DNA from: a candidate division TM6 bacterium GW2011_GWE2_36_25
GTDB lineage: Bacteria; Babelota; Babeliae; Babelales; UBA12409
Assembly: GCA_000991575.1 (NCBI GenBank)
Contig: LBRU01000007.1
Span: 1-33,885 of the forward strand
DNA: 33,885 nucleotides
Direction: 5' to 3'
Shown here: positions 16,018 to 23,634 of the stretch, piece by piece
Layout of the letters: every line of letters starts with the position of its first letter
Numbering within the stretch: the stretch's first letter is position 1
Notes under the pieces: generated by a model
Seen by the model: only the letters and a program-made list of their open reading frames with translations
What the model was told of the DNA's origin: nothing
Databases searched by the model: none
Made by a program: the position numbers and the translations under genes

Positions 16018-17728
16018 TACTGTGCTCCTGTTTTGCCTCTGGCAATTCAACAACAGTCCCTGAAAATTGTTCTAACAATTGATTTGTTAGCGGCCAGCGC
16101 TCTTTATCAGAAACGTCTATTTTAACACCATGATTCATCATATTTCTCTTCGCTATAATTGGACGATTTTTTTGTACCGGTTCAGAAGATTGAACTTCTT
16201 GTGTCTTTTTTTTTACCTCAACCGAAGACGCTTTATCAACTAAATTAAAATGAAGATCTAATTGAACTTGATCACCAAAAACAATTTGTAAGAGGGGCGC
16301 CCACTTCTCCTTCATCTGCTCAAGTGTATCATTAAACAATCTCAACCGTTGGGCAAAAAGAACGGTAACTCTACCTTCTTCAACTTTTTCAAATTGCGCC
16401 TGTTTAAAAATTGAACTCAACAATGGCTCATCAAGCTCATCAATTTTACTTAAAAATTGACTCCATGGATGATCATCCTTTGCTAAAACCTCTGGTTCAA
16501 GCAATTCTTTTTCTTCGGCCGAAAAATTACACGGCTCTCCTGCTACAAAATTTGATTTTTCTGAAACAACCGGTGTCTCATCTTGTACCTTCATCGAAGC
16601 AACATCTTTTTCGTTCTTATTTCGAAAAATACTCCACGATTGAACTAAAAAGAGTTGTAAAAACGTTGATTTGTGTATCGTTCTAAAAAATTGGTGCTCT
16701 TGAGAACAAAAAAACTCAAAAAGTTTAATTAATGTCGACAGAGAAACGGATACAACTGTTTGACGCAACAAATCTTGATTGTCTGAAAAATCTTCCGGTT
16801 GAACTCCCGCCTTCAACCAAATTGATGCACGTATCACCTGCAATAAACGACGCCACATATAATCAATATTATACTCAGACAGATTAATATTATGGATAAG
16901 CTGAATAAGCTCTTGGACAGATGAACCAATCACTAAGTGACTAAATAATTTAAGAAAAAGTTCTTCAGGAATATGCCCCAAAACTGACAAAACTTCTTTT
17001 TTGCCAATCTGCTTCGCGCTGAAACCGACTTGCTCCATCAAATTTAAAGCATCGCGTACCGATCCGCCCGTCTCTTTGATAATTAAAGCCAATCCCGCAG
17101 GTTCATATTTGATACCTTCTTGTTCGCAAATTTGTACCAGATGATTTAACAACACGCTCTGATCAACAGCATTAAAAAAAAGCTGAAAACAGCGTGAACG
17201 CACTGTATCAATAATTTTATGATCATCCGTCGTTGCCAAAATAAAAAAGACTGACGCAGGTGGTTCTTCCAAAATTTTTAAAAAAGCATTAAATGCCGCC
17301 TTGCTTAACATGTGCGCTTCATCAATAAGATAAACTTTTTTGCGCCCTAATAGTGGCAACAAAGTAGATGCTTCAATAATTTGCCGCACATTATCAACAC
17401 CCGTATGAGAAGCTGCATCCATCTCAATAAAATCAGGATGCTTTCCCTTCATCATGGCTTTACATGAATTACACTCTAGACATGGAACAATAAATTTTTT
17501 GGGATTTTGTTGGAAATCAGGTAATTTTTCACAATTAACCGCAGCAGCAAAGACGCGTGCCGTTGTTGTTTTACCACATCCATGTTGTCCAGCAAAAAGA
17601 TAAACCGGAAAAAATTTGCCTAAAAATAATGAATTTTTAAGAATACGAACTGAAAGATCTTGCCCAACAATCTGTTCAAACTGCTTAGAACGCCATTTAC
17701 GGGCCAAATTCAACTGAATCTCATTCAT
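16010..17728 (-). CDS. dnaX: DNA polymerase III subunit gamma/tau
   Basis: 572 residues. The AAA+ clamp-loader core shows Walker A GQHGCGKTT, a zinc site (an upstream NC plus CLECNSC), Walker B LIDEAHML, the LKILEEPP segment and sensor VRSRC; domain III follows (about 220-365), then a variable tau-like tail with a C-terminal DNA-replication domain. It loads the beta clamp and joins the two polymerase cores. The ATG at 17728 is preferred to a GTG at 17737. It sits directly downstream of the SRP RNA gene, a common bacterial neighbourhood, and upstream of der. Confidence 0.93.
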   Translation of the reverse strand: MNEIQLNLARKWRSKQFEQIVGQDLSVRILKNSLFLGKFFPVYLFAGQHGCGKTTTARVFAAAVNCEKLPDFQQNPKKFIVPCLECNSCKAMMKGKHPDFIEMDAASHTGVDNVRQIIEASTLLPLLGRKKVYLIDEAHMLSKAAFNAFLKILEEPPASVFFILATTDDHKIIDTVRSRCFQLFFNAVDQSVLLNHLVQICEQEGIKYEPAGLALIIKETGGSVRDALNLMEQVGFSAKQIGKKEVLSVLGHIPEELFLKLFSHLVIGSSVQELIQLIHNINLSEYNIDYMWRRLLQVIRASIWLKAGVQPEDFSDNQDLLRQTVVSVSLSTLIKLFEFFCSQEHQFFRTIHKSTFLQLFLVQSWSIFRNKNEKDVASMKVQDETPVVSEKSNFVAGEPCNFSAEEKELLEPEVLAKDDHPWSQFLSKIDELDEPLLSSIFKQAQFEKVEEGRVTVLFAQRLRLFNDTLEQMKEKWAPLLQIVFGDQVQLDLHFNLVDKASSVEVKKKTQEVQSSEPVQKNRPIIAKRNMMNHGVKIDVSDKERWPLTNQLLEQFSGTVVELPEAKQEHSNE

Positions 17729-17755
17729 GAATTTCACTCAGGATGTAGTACATAC

Positions 17756-17846
17756 GGGAAAAGCGCAATACAATACCACACTCATGCCTGCTGCTTCCTT
17801 TCGGACCTGACAGATTACACGAATAGATATTTATCGCGCTTTCCCC
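17756..17846 (-). ncRNA. ffs: Signal recognition particle RNA, small bacterial (4.5S) type
   Basis: On the minus strand the hallmark apical motif GTCAGGTCCGAAAGGAAGCA occurs, with GGAAAGCGCGAT at the 5' end pairing with ATTGCGCTTTTCC at the 3' end to close one long hairpin of about 91 bases. This RNA binds Ffh and targets membrane proteins to the Sec machinery. It is the short form without an Alu domain. The dnaX start follows closely. Confidence 0.93.
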
Positions 17847-17902
17847 AACTTTTATTTCACATTCTTATTTTATCGTTATTTCAATGATTTATCAAATAAG
17901 GA

Positions 17903-18370
17903 TCATTCAAATTTCCAGGAAGAGATCATCTTTTCAACTTCAGCTAAATTTTCTTCGTAACCATTTGACGTTGCAGTATACGTCAGCAAGTAAGCCTTGC
18001 AATCTTTAACTACACAAACATGTAAAAATTTAAAACCGCCAGCTATAACAACAAGTTTTTTTGCAGATAAATCACCGACTTTGACGTCAGAGGTCTCAAG
18101 AATCATCGCTTGCATCTGCTCATACTGTTGTTTAGACATTTTAATATACCAATCCAAGGTCATATCTGCTGAAAGATCTTGTATTAAAATAGTAACATTG
18201 GTGGTAAAATTCTCTGTTGTGGTTGCATTCAATTTAAAGACATCAATTATTGAACGGTTAAAATTTTTTGACACGTCTATTGCATAACCATTTTCACTTT
18301 TGTACGTTGCAGAAAGTTGGTAATTTGCACATGCCAAACATAAAAAAAGAGCAAAAAATTTTTTGTTCAC
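17903..18370 (-). CDS. Exported DcrB/PsbP-like protein
   Basis: 155 residues: signal peptide (1-21, ending LSA), then a single domain with GYAIDVSKNF near the start, an N-x-T-x-x-I strand, a helix with LDWYIKMSKQQYEQM, and a final helix ending MISSWKF. This arrangement resembles the DcrB/PsbP (Mog1-like) fold, a fairly weak match made by eye. It starts with GTG, supported by GAGGA 5 bases upstream. Two cysteines (VCVVKDC) could pair. Function unknown; a periplasmic or outer-envelope role is inferred. Confidence 0.65.
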   Translation of the reverse strand: MNKKFFALFLCLACANYQLSATYKSENGYAIDVSKNFNRSIIDVFKLNATTTENFTTNVTILIQDLSADMTLDWYIKMSKQQYEQMQAMILETSDVKVGDLSAKKLVVIAGGFKFLHVCVVKDCKAYLLTYTATSNGYEENLAEVEKMISSWKFE

Positions 18371-18464
18371 AAAAATCCTCTTGTAAAAATTTAAAAAACA
18401 TTCACATTTATGGTTAAGACACTTTGTAGTATAGTGATAATCAAAACGAAGTCAAAAGGACATT

Positions 18465-18806
18465 ATGAGCTAAAAAGAGCTTATACTACCAGCAAAACCC
18501 CTTCTTTCAGACTTTCATCATTACACAAAAAAATTAGAAGTTATCCGTGGATTTGACGATGAACGATTAATCGACAAATGCCTTTTACTTGGCGAAGAAA
18601 TTGGCGAATTATTTAAAGCAGTACGCAAACATCAAGGAATAAAAATTGACAACAATTCTAAAATTGGCACCATTAAGGAAGAACTTGCTGACACTTTTCT
18701 CTACTTACTCGCTATTGCAAATCGTTGTAATATAAATCTCGAAGACGCATTTAGAGAAAAAGAAGAAATTAACAAAAAAAGAATCTGGGAAAGACAAATT
18801 TCTTAA
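18465..18806 (+). pseudogene. MazG-like nucleotide pyrophosphohydrolase frame with a stop at codon 3
   Basis: AAAAGGA and an ATG at 18465 open a frame that reads Met-Ser-TAA and then runs uninterrupted for 110 codons to a second TAA. The protein after the first stop is a complete MazG-type all-alpha NTP pyrophosphohydrolase: GEEIGELFKAVRKH supplies the E-E-x-x-E metal motif, KEELADTFLYLL the E-x-x-D motif, and INLEDAFREKEEINKKR the usual C-terminal helix. Such enzymes clear non-canonical nucleotides. There is no ATG, GTG or TTG in frame after the stop. Either the gene is freshly inactivated (CAA, AAA or GAA to TAA), it is read through or started at a rare codon, or the base is a sequencing error. 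The cysteine-rich gene follows after 17 bases. Confidence 0.72.
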
Positions 18807-18823
18807 ACTGAAAGGAAATCTTC

Positions 18824-19075
18824 ATGAAGAAATTTTTATTAACGTTCATTTTATTAAGCATTTACACAGCTAGTCATTGCTGTCAATGTACAACTCAAAA
18901 TCGTCCCGGCCCAGACCGTACAAGTTGTTGTAAAGGAAGCAAGTGCTCATGTAAACCATGTAACTGTGCATGCGCATGTCCATCTGGTTGTTCTTGCACA
19001 TGTTGTTGTCAACCAAGCAAAACCGAAAAATCTGCTCAACAATCTCAGAAGATAACAACTTCAGACAAACGCTGA
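18824..19075 (+). CDS. Exported cysteine-rich, metallothionein-like protein
   Basis: 83 residues: a signal peptide (about 1-18, ending TASH), then a mature chain with 16 cysteines between residues 19 and 62 in C-x-C, CC and CCC clusters, no aromatic residues, and a polar tail. This composition is that of metal-binding metallothioneins, although no specific family is matched. Metallothioneins are normally cytoplasmic, so an export signal is unusual; outside the cell it might bind metal or form many disulfides. AAAGGA precedes the ATG. It probably shares a transcript with the MazG-like frame, and a hairpin terminator follows. Confidence 0.75.
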   Translation: MKKFLLTFILLSIYTASHCCQCTTQNRPGPDRTSCCKGSKCSCKPCNCACACPSGCSCTCCCQPSKTEKSAQQSQKITTSDKR

Positions 19076-19113
19076 ATAGATCTCAACTAAACAATCGTAC
19101 TGAATTCATAAAG

Positions 19114-19146
19114 AAAAAAAGGGCTGTTCAATGGCAGTCCTTTTTT
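19114..19146. terminator. Hairpin terminator
   Basis: AAAAAAGGGCTG and CAGTCCTTTTTT pair (one G-T) around an 8-base loop, followed by T's. It separates the cysteine-rich gene (+) from def (-) and may serve both. Confidence 0.8.
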
Positions 19147-19155
19147 GTAAAAAAT

Positions 19156-19665
19156 TCACCGAGAAAAATCAATGTATTCCTTTTGACTATAGAGCGCCAA
19201 CGATTTATTATCGACTGCACGATCAACCGCTAAAATGCCATCAAGATGATCATATTCATGTTGCAATAGCTCGGACAGGTCACCCGTTAAATCCCACACG
19301 TGATTTTGCCACTCAAAATCTTTAAATGAAAGTTTAACAGCCTCATGACGCTTCACTTTAACAAGCAGTTCAGGAAATGACATGCAATCATCCCACAGCT
19401 CTACCATTTCAGGACTTTTCCACTCAAATGATGGATTAATAAACACGATTGGCTTATCAGTATGCATATAAAGAATGCGTTTCATAACACCAATTTGTGG
19501 CGCGGCAATGGCACGGCCCCGTTTATATTTTTCACGAAAATTCATCATCGCATTGTGAAGATCTTGAATAATTGGTTTAAAGGTTGAACATTCTTCTTTT
19601 TTTACCGCTTCTGAAATAATACGCAATTGTGGATTGCCCAAAAGTAAAATAGATGGAATTTGCAT
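19156..19665 (-). CDS. def: Peptide deformylase, divergent type
   Basis: 169 residues with the three deformylase motifs: GRAIAAPQIG (motif 1, normally GxGIAAPQ), DDCMSFPE (motif 2, normally EGCLS) and HEYDHLDG (motif 3, HExxH). The cysteine and two histidines that hold the metal and the catalytic glutamate are all present. It removes the formyl group from new polypeptides. The changed motifs 1 and 2 place it outside the classical type-1 and type-2 enzymes, though still probably active. AAGGA precedes the ATG. Divergent from the SulP gene. Confidence 0.9.
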   Translation of the reverse strand: MQIPSILLLGNPQLRIISEAVKKEECSTFKPIIQDLHNAMMNFREKYKRGRAIAAPQIGVMKRILYMHTDKPIVFINPSFEWKSPEMVELWDDCMSFPELLVKVKRHEAVKLSFKDFEWQNHVWDLTGDLSELLQHEYDHLDGILAVDRAVDNKSLALYSQKEYIDFSR

Positions 19666-19798
19666 ACATAAATCCTTAAAAAATTTTTAATTAATAATAC
19701 TCATATAAAACCGCATGTCAATAAAAAAGTTCTTGCAAACCTCTCCATTTTGACCTACAGTGGGATATATAGGGATCTCTTCCCTGGGGACAAAAATC

Positions 19799-21430
19799 AT
19801 GTTTATAAAAAATCTCAAGGAAAATTGGAAGGCTGGACTCAGCGTCGCGCTTGTCTCAATTCCATTATCAATATCATTAGCGGTTGCATCAAATTCATCA
19901 CCAACAGCAGGCATTATTACTGCCATTTGGGCCGGTTTAGTCGCATCAATATTCGGCGGCAGCAATTTTAACATCGTGGGACCAACAGGAGCACTATCAG
20001 GAACCATTGCGGCATACGGATTTATGTATGGCATGAATGCAATCGCGCTGCTCACCATTATCGCAGGATTTTTCATTATTGCAGCTTATTTTTTAAAACT
20101 TGAACGATATCTTATCTTTGTTCCTTCAAGTGTTATCCACGGCTTTACACTTGGAATTGCCTTTGTTATCGGACTCAGTCAACTTAATTATGCAGTCGGC
20201 TTAAAACCGCTCCCAAAACACGAGGAACTTCTTGCTAATATATTTGAAGCATGCAAACATCTACCAGAAGCATCTTTAACAGCTTTCCTTGTTTTCCTAT
20301 TTTCATTCACCGTTCTTTTATTATTTAGACGTTATAAACCACATATTCCAGGAGCAATTTTACTTACACCATTTGGCATCTTGCTTGGATATCTCGGCAA
20401 AACCAAATTACCGCAGCTTGCACTTGAAACACTCGGTGATCGATTCTCCGATATTTCATTTAAATTATTTATTATGCCAGATTTATCATGGCATACGCAC
20501 GTCTTGCAAACAGCGGTCATAGTTGCTCTTATCGCCATATTAGAAACTATGTTGTCAGCAAAAATTGCTGACAGTATGACGCACACCAAACATAATCCGC
20601 GCAATGAAATGCTCGGTCTTGGGTTAGCAAATATAGCAAGTGGTATTACCGGTGGCATTCCAGCTACTGCGGCATTAGCGCGAACATCACTCAACATAAA
20701 AACACATGCAACAAATAAACTAGCTGCAACACTCAATTCAATTTTTATTGCCTTTATCTCATTTTTCTTATTAATTTTTTTCAAATATCTTCCTTTAAGC
20801 ATCATTGCAGCAATACTTGTTTATGTTGCAGTTCAGATGGTTGAAGCAGAACATTTTGTTAATTTCTTCAAATATGAACGATTCAACTTTTGGGTTTCAA
20901 TAGGCGTTGCCATTGTCACCATTTATAAGGATCCTATCGCTGGCATATTAGTTGGTTCTACGCTTTCACTGCTCTTCTTAATTGATAAAATTGCCAAAGG
21001 ACAATGTGAAATCAAAATTAATAAACGTCGAAGACTCCATTATGTCGGTGAAGAGACAAAAGAATTAGATAAAAATAGTGACATCTTGGTTTATTCGCTC
21101 AAGGGCAAACTCTGCTACATTAACAGCCGCGCCCATATTAAACGATTTGAAACTGATCTCACAAGATATTCCTCTATCGTTCTTAACCTTCAGGAAATAT
21201 ACTTTATTGATCTTGATGGAGCAGCAGCTTTAGACGAAATTATAGAATTAGCACGGGCACGAGGACAAAAACTTGTTATTACCCAATGCGCACCTCATAT
21301 TGCAAGTTTACTCGAACTCACATCGCAAGGTTATCAAAAAGTAAAAAAAGATGGCCTCATTTTCAATACTATCAGCGACGCGCTTCATTTTTTTGAACAA
21401 GACCATCAAAACAACAATCAAATTAACTAA
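19799..21430 (+). CDS. SulP-family anion permease with STAS domain
   Basis: 543 residues from the ATG at 19799 (GGGGA eight bases upstream); a GTG at 19760 is less likely. The SulP transporter core has many TM helices, with the signature AGLSVALVSIPLSISLAVAS...GGSNFNIVGPTGAL near the N-terminus, and a cytoplasmic STAS domain (about 420-535) with FIDLDGAAALDEI. SulP proteins move sulfate, bicarbonate or other anions, often with Na+ or H+; the substrate is not evident. The STAS site has Leu where a phosphorylatable Ser/Thr often follows the Asp. The 3' end overlaps the convergent membrane-protein gene by 4 bases, with no terminator between. Confidence 0.9.
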   Translation: MFIKNLKENWKAGLSVALVSIPLSISLAVASNSSPTAGIITAIWAGLVASIFGGSNFNIVGPTGALSGTIAAYGFMYGMNAIALLTIIAGFFIIAAYFLKLERYLIFVPSSVIHGFTLGIAFVIGLSQLNYAVGLKPLPKHEELLANIFEACKHLPEASLTAFLVFLFSFTVLLLFRRYKPHIPGAILLTPFGILLGYLGKTKLPQLALETLGDRFSDISFKLFIMPDLSWHTHVLQTAVIVALIAILETMLSAKIADSMTHTKHNPRNEMLGLGLANIASGITGGIPATAALARTSLNIKTHATNKLAATLNSIFIAFISFFLLIFFKYLPLSIIAAILVYVAVQMVEAEHFVNFFKYERFNFWVSIGVAIVTIYKDPIAGILVGSTLSLLFLIDKIAKGQCEIKINKRRRLHYVGEETKELDKNSDILVYSLKGKLCYINSRAHIKRFETDLTRYSSIVLNLQEIYFIDLDGAAALDEIIELARARGQKLVITQCAPHIASLLELTSQGYQKVKKDGLIFNTISDALHFFEQDHQNNNQIN

Positions 21431-21681
21431 TTTTTTTTGTATCCCAAACGAATTACCGCAATAAGCTCTAAGATATAGCCAATAACACGAAGAAAGATAA
21501 AAGTATAAACCATTCCCGAAACATGCATCAAATAAGCAATTCGAGGGGTAATAAAGAAAATGTAGGCAATGCCAATCAACAATGCAGCTATTGAGCCATT
21601 TTTTTTATAGACCCAAAAACCGGTTACCATAATGATGAGACTCATAACTAAACTAACTAACGAAATATCCCAGAAAAACAT
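21427..21681 (-). CDS. Small membrane protein, tandem paralogue 3
   Basis: 84 residues with three predicted TM helices and a Lys-rich end. It aligns end to end without gaps at the N-terminus with the two genes upstream (G-[FMV]-W-[VA]-Y-x-x-N-[GK]-S-[IL] and the R-[VIL]-[IM]-[GS]-Y-x-x-E helix). The family is not recognised; the G-x-x-Y-x-x-x-x-S-x-x-x-L pattern faintly recalls TMEM14-type proteins. Last of three tandem genes and the most diverged. Confidence 0.65.
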   Translation of the reverse strand: MFFWDISLVSLVMSLIIMVTGFWVYKKNGSIAALLIGIAYIFFITPRIAYLMHVSGMVYTFIFLRVIGYILELIAVIRLGYKKN

Positions 21682-21698
21682 ATATATCCTTTCCTTAA

Positions 21699-21962
21699 CT
21701 ACCTTCTTTTTTTAGTGCTTCGTAATAATAAAACAAGCGCAATTAACTCTCCAAAATAGCTCATTAAACGTAAACTAAGCGTAATCCTTGATACAAATGC
21801 CGGGGGATATAAAAAAGTAAAATGAGTCAAGGTAAAACAAAAAAGTGCTAATGCAAGTATTAAAGCTGGCAAAGACTTATTCTTCACATAAGCCCACATG
21901 CCAGCAATTATAATTAAAAGCTCCATCAAAATATTAACTGAGACAAGGCTCCATAAAAGCAT
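21699..21962 (-). CDS. Small membrane protein, tandem paralogue 2
   Basis: 87 residues, three predicted TM helices, with AGMWAYVKNKSLPALI in the first loop and LRLMSYFGELIALVLLLR in the last helix, both shared with its neighbours. Seventeen bases separate it from the next gene and nine from the previous one, so the three make an operon. Unknown function; probably an inner-membrane protein. Confidence 0.68.
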   Translation of the reverse strand: MLLWSLVSVNILMELLIIIAGMWAYVKNKSLPALILALALFCFTLTHFTFLYPPAFVSRITLSLRLMSYFGELIALVLLLRSTKKRR

Positions 21963-21971
21963 ACAATCTCC

Positions 21972-22241
21972 TTACTTTTTTTTCTTAAAATTCTTTTTTT
22001 TACACAACAAAAGAAGCAGCGCTCCCCATTCAAAGCCATAACCAATTATACGAAAAACGCTATATAAAAAGGGACATGAATAAAATAAAGATATCTCAAT
22101 GCGCAGAAAAACAAATAAAACATATGCACATGCTATTAATAAGGCGGACAATGATTTATTCTGTATATAAGCCCACACTCCCGCAATGATAAGCAAAAAA
22201 CCCATCACAACATTTATTGATGATAATTGAAATACAGCCAT
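21972..22241 (-). CDS. Small membrane protein, tandem paralogue 1
   Basis: 89 residues from the ATG at 22241; upstream GTG (22256) and ATG (22253) starts exist, but only 22241 brings the N-terminus into gap-free alignment with both paralogues, and GGAG lies just before it. AGVWAYIQNKSLSALL and FRIIGYGFEWGALLLLL are the shared motifs; the C-terminus is very Lys-rich. First gene of the triplet. Function unknown. Confidence 0.66.
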   Translation of the reverse strand: MAVFQLSSINVVMGFLLIIAGVWAYIQNKSLSALLIACAYVLFVFLRIEISLFYSCPFLYSVFRIIGYGFEWGALLLLLCKKKNFKKKK

Positions 22242-22321
22242 CGCTCTCCACATCACGTATCTTTATTGGTCACTTTACTACAAAAAATACTTTTTGCTAA
22301 TTCCCCTAAAAGAGTCTTGGA

Positions 22322-22355
22322 CAAAAAAGAAAGCGGCCGTGAATTCATGGCCGCT
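22322..22355 (-). terminator. Terminator after rpsB and tRNA-Ser
   Basis: AGCGGCC and GGCCGCT flank TGAATTCA-type pairing to give a 12-bp stem (one G-T), followed on the minus strand by TTCTTTTTTG. It ends the rpsB-tRNA-Ser transcript. Confidence 0.8.
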
Positions 22356-22385
22356 CGTCAAAATCTTAAAATTGATAAACGAGAA

Positions 22386-22477
22386 TGGTGGAGAGAGAGG
22401 GATTCGAACCCTCGATGCCCCTTTCGGAACATACACGATTTCCAATCGTGCTCATTCGACCACTCTGACACCTCTCC
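22386..22477 (-). tRNA. tRNA-Ser (anticodon GGA)
   Basis: A 92-base class II tRNA on the minus strand: acceptor GGAGAGG, anticodon stem CACGA/TCGTG with loop TTGGAAA (anticodon at 22441-22443), a long variable arm (GTTCCGAAAGGGGC) as expected for serine, T-loop TTCGAAT and encoded CCA. It lies 7 bases beyond the rpsB stop and is likely cut from the same transcript. Confidence 0.95.
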
Positions 22478-22484
22478 TTAAAAA

Positions 22485-23396
22485 CTACTCGTCTTCCTCT
22501 TCTTCTTCTAAGTTGATAGCTATTTCTGCGTAAGATTCTTTAAAGACTTGAGGAGCTTCGGAAGATATTTCTGGCTCAACAACCTTTTCAGCTGAAGCTT
22601 CTACGTTTTCCGACGCATCTTTTTTAGTAACCTCTGATGTTACTTTTTCAACAATTTTCTTTGCAACACCTTTGGCAGCACTCTTTTTTTCTTCTTTTTC
22701 TGCCGCAGCCTTCTTCGCAGCTTCGGCTTGACCACGTTTTACAGCTTCACCTAAATAATCAATTATAAAATTAACAGCTTTAGGCGCATCATCATTTCCT
22801 GGAATAACGTAATCAACACCACTTGGATCACAATTAGTATCAACCAAAGCAACTACCGGAATTCCGGCTGCTTGCGCTTCACTTAAAACCGTCTTTTCTT
22901 TGCGAACATCAACCAAAGCAATTGCGCCAATTGGCCACGCCAAATTACGGATGCCGCCAACGCTCTTGTTCAAACGATCAACCATCTTCTGGAAAGTTAA
23001 AAATTCTTTTTTTGTGTAAGGGAAGTTTTCTGAACGAGCAAGAATATCTTCAAAATGAAGCAGTTTGGTTACCGATTTTTTGACCTGTGGAAAATTTGTC
23101 AACGTTCCACCAACCCAACGATGTGTTACGTAAGGCATCTTGAGTTCAGTACCCCATTTGCTTATCGCACCTTGCGCAGCTTTTTTGGTACCCACCAATA
23201 AAATTGTTTTTCCTTCTGCAGCAATATTCTCTAAAAACTTTGCGGCTTGCTCAAGATAATGAGCGGTCTTTGAAACATCAATTAGGTGAATGCCACGACG
23301 AAAACCCCAAATATAGGGCGCCATCTTAGGATTCCAACGAGCAGTCTGATGCCCAAAATGAACACCAACTTTGACAAGATCTTTATAATCAACCAT
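22485..23396 (-). CDS. rpsB: 30S ribosomal protein S2 with long C-terminal tail
   Basis: 303 residues against about 240-260 usual. Typical S2 features: VGVHFGHQTARWNPKMAPYI, RRGIHLIDVSKT, LLVGTKKAAQ, THRWVGGTLTNFP, and VALVDTNCDPSGVDYVIPGNDDA. S2 binds at the 30S neck and is needed for S1 attachment. After residue 220 comes an Ala/Lys/Glu-rich extension that ends in a strongly acidic tail. AAGGAG precedes the ATG. The usual partner tsf does not follow; tRNA-Ser takes its place. The leader (23397-23520) holds a GGCAA/TTGCC hairpin that might be regulatory. Confidence 0.96.
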   Translation of the reverse strand: MVDYKDLVKVGVHFGHQTARWNPKMAPYIWGFRRGIHLIDVSKTAHYLEQAAKFLENIAAEGKTILLVGTKKAAQGAISKWGTELKMPYVTHRWVGGTLTNFPQVKKSVTKLLHFEDILARSENFPYTKKEFLTFQKMVDRLNKSVGGIRNLAWPIGAIALVDVRKEKTVLSEAQAAGIPVVALVDTNCDPSGVDYVIPGNDDAPKAVNFIIDYLGEAVKRGQAEAAKKAAAEKEEKKSAAKGVAKKIVEKVTSEVTKKDASENVEASAEKVVEPEISSEAPQVFKESYAEIAINLEEEEEDE

Positions 23397-23565
23397 TGAA
23401 ATAACTCCTTATGGGTTTTTGACAACTGCTTCGTCGGCAACTTTTGCCACCCTTTAGGAACAAAGCAGGATTTTACTTACCCTTTTATTTTACGGATTTC
23501 CCCCAAAAAGTCTATCCCTTCTTTCTTTTCCTTGATATTTATAACAAGTTGATCAAAAATTCAAT

Positions 23566-23594
23566 TTGACATTTATTGAATTTGCGTGTATTAT
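23566..23594 (+). promoter_or_regulatory. Promoter of the large ankyrin gene
   Basis: Consensus TTGACA (23566-23571), a 17-base spacer and TATTAT (23589-23594), about 40 bases before the ATG at 23635, with GGAGG between. A strong housekeeping-type promoter by appearance. Confidence 0.65.
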
Positions 23595-23634
23595 TATAAT
23601 ACAAAAACAAGAATTAAATCGGAGGTTTATTCCA

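Noticed and set aside
19687-20076. 129-codon minus-strand frame inside the SulP gene
   Set aside because: Antisense shadow of the membrane-helix codons of the SulP transporter, which has a clear family match on the other strand.
20332-20805. 157-codon minus-strand frame inside the SulP gene
   Set aside because: Also an antisense shadow; no start signal and no domain.
22227-22533. Two plus-strand frames over the tRNA-Ser region
   Set aside because: They are antisense reads of the tRNA, a terminator and the rpsB end; GERGIRTLDAP-type peptides are the familiar false translation of tRNA-Ser.
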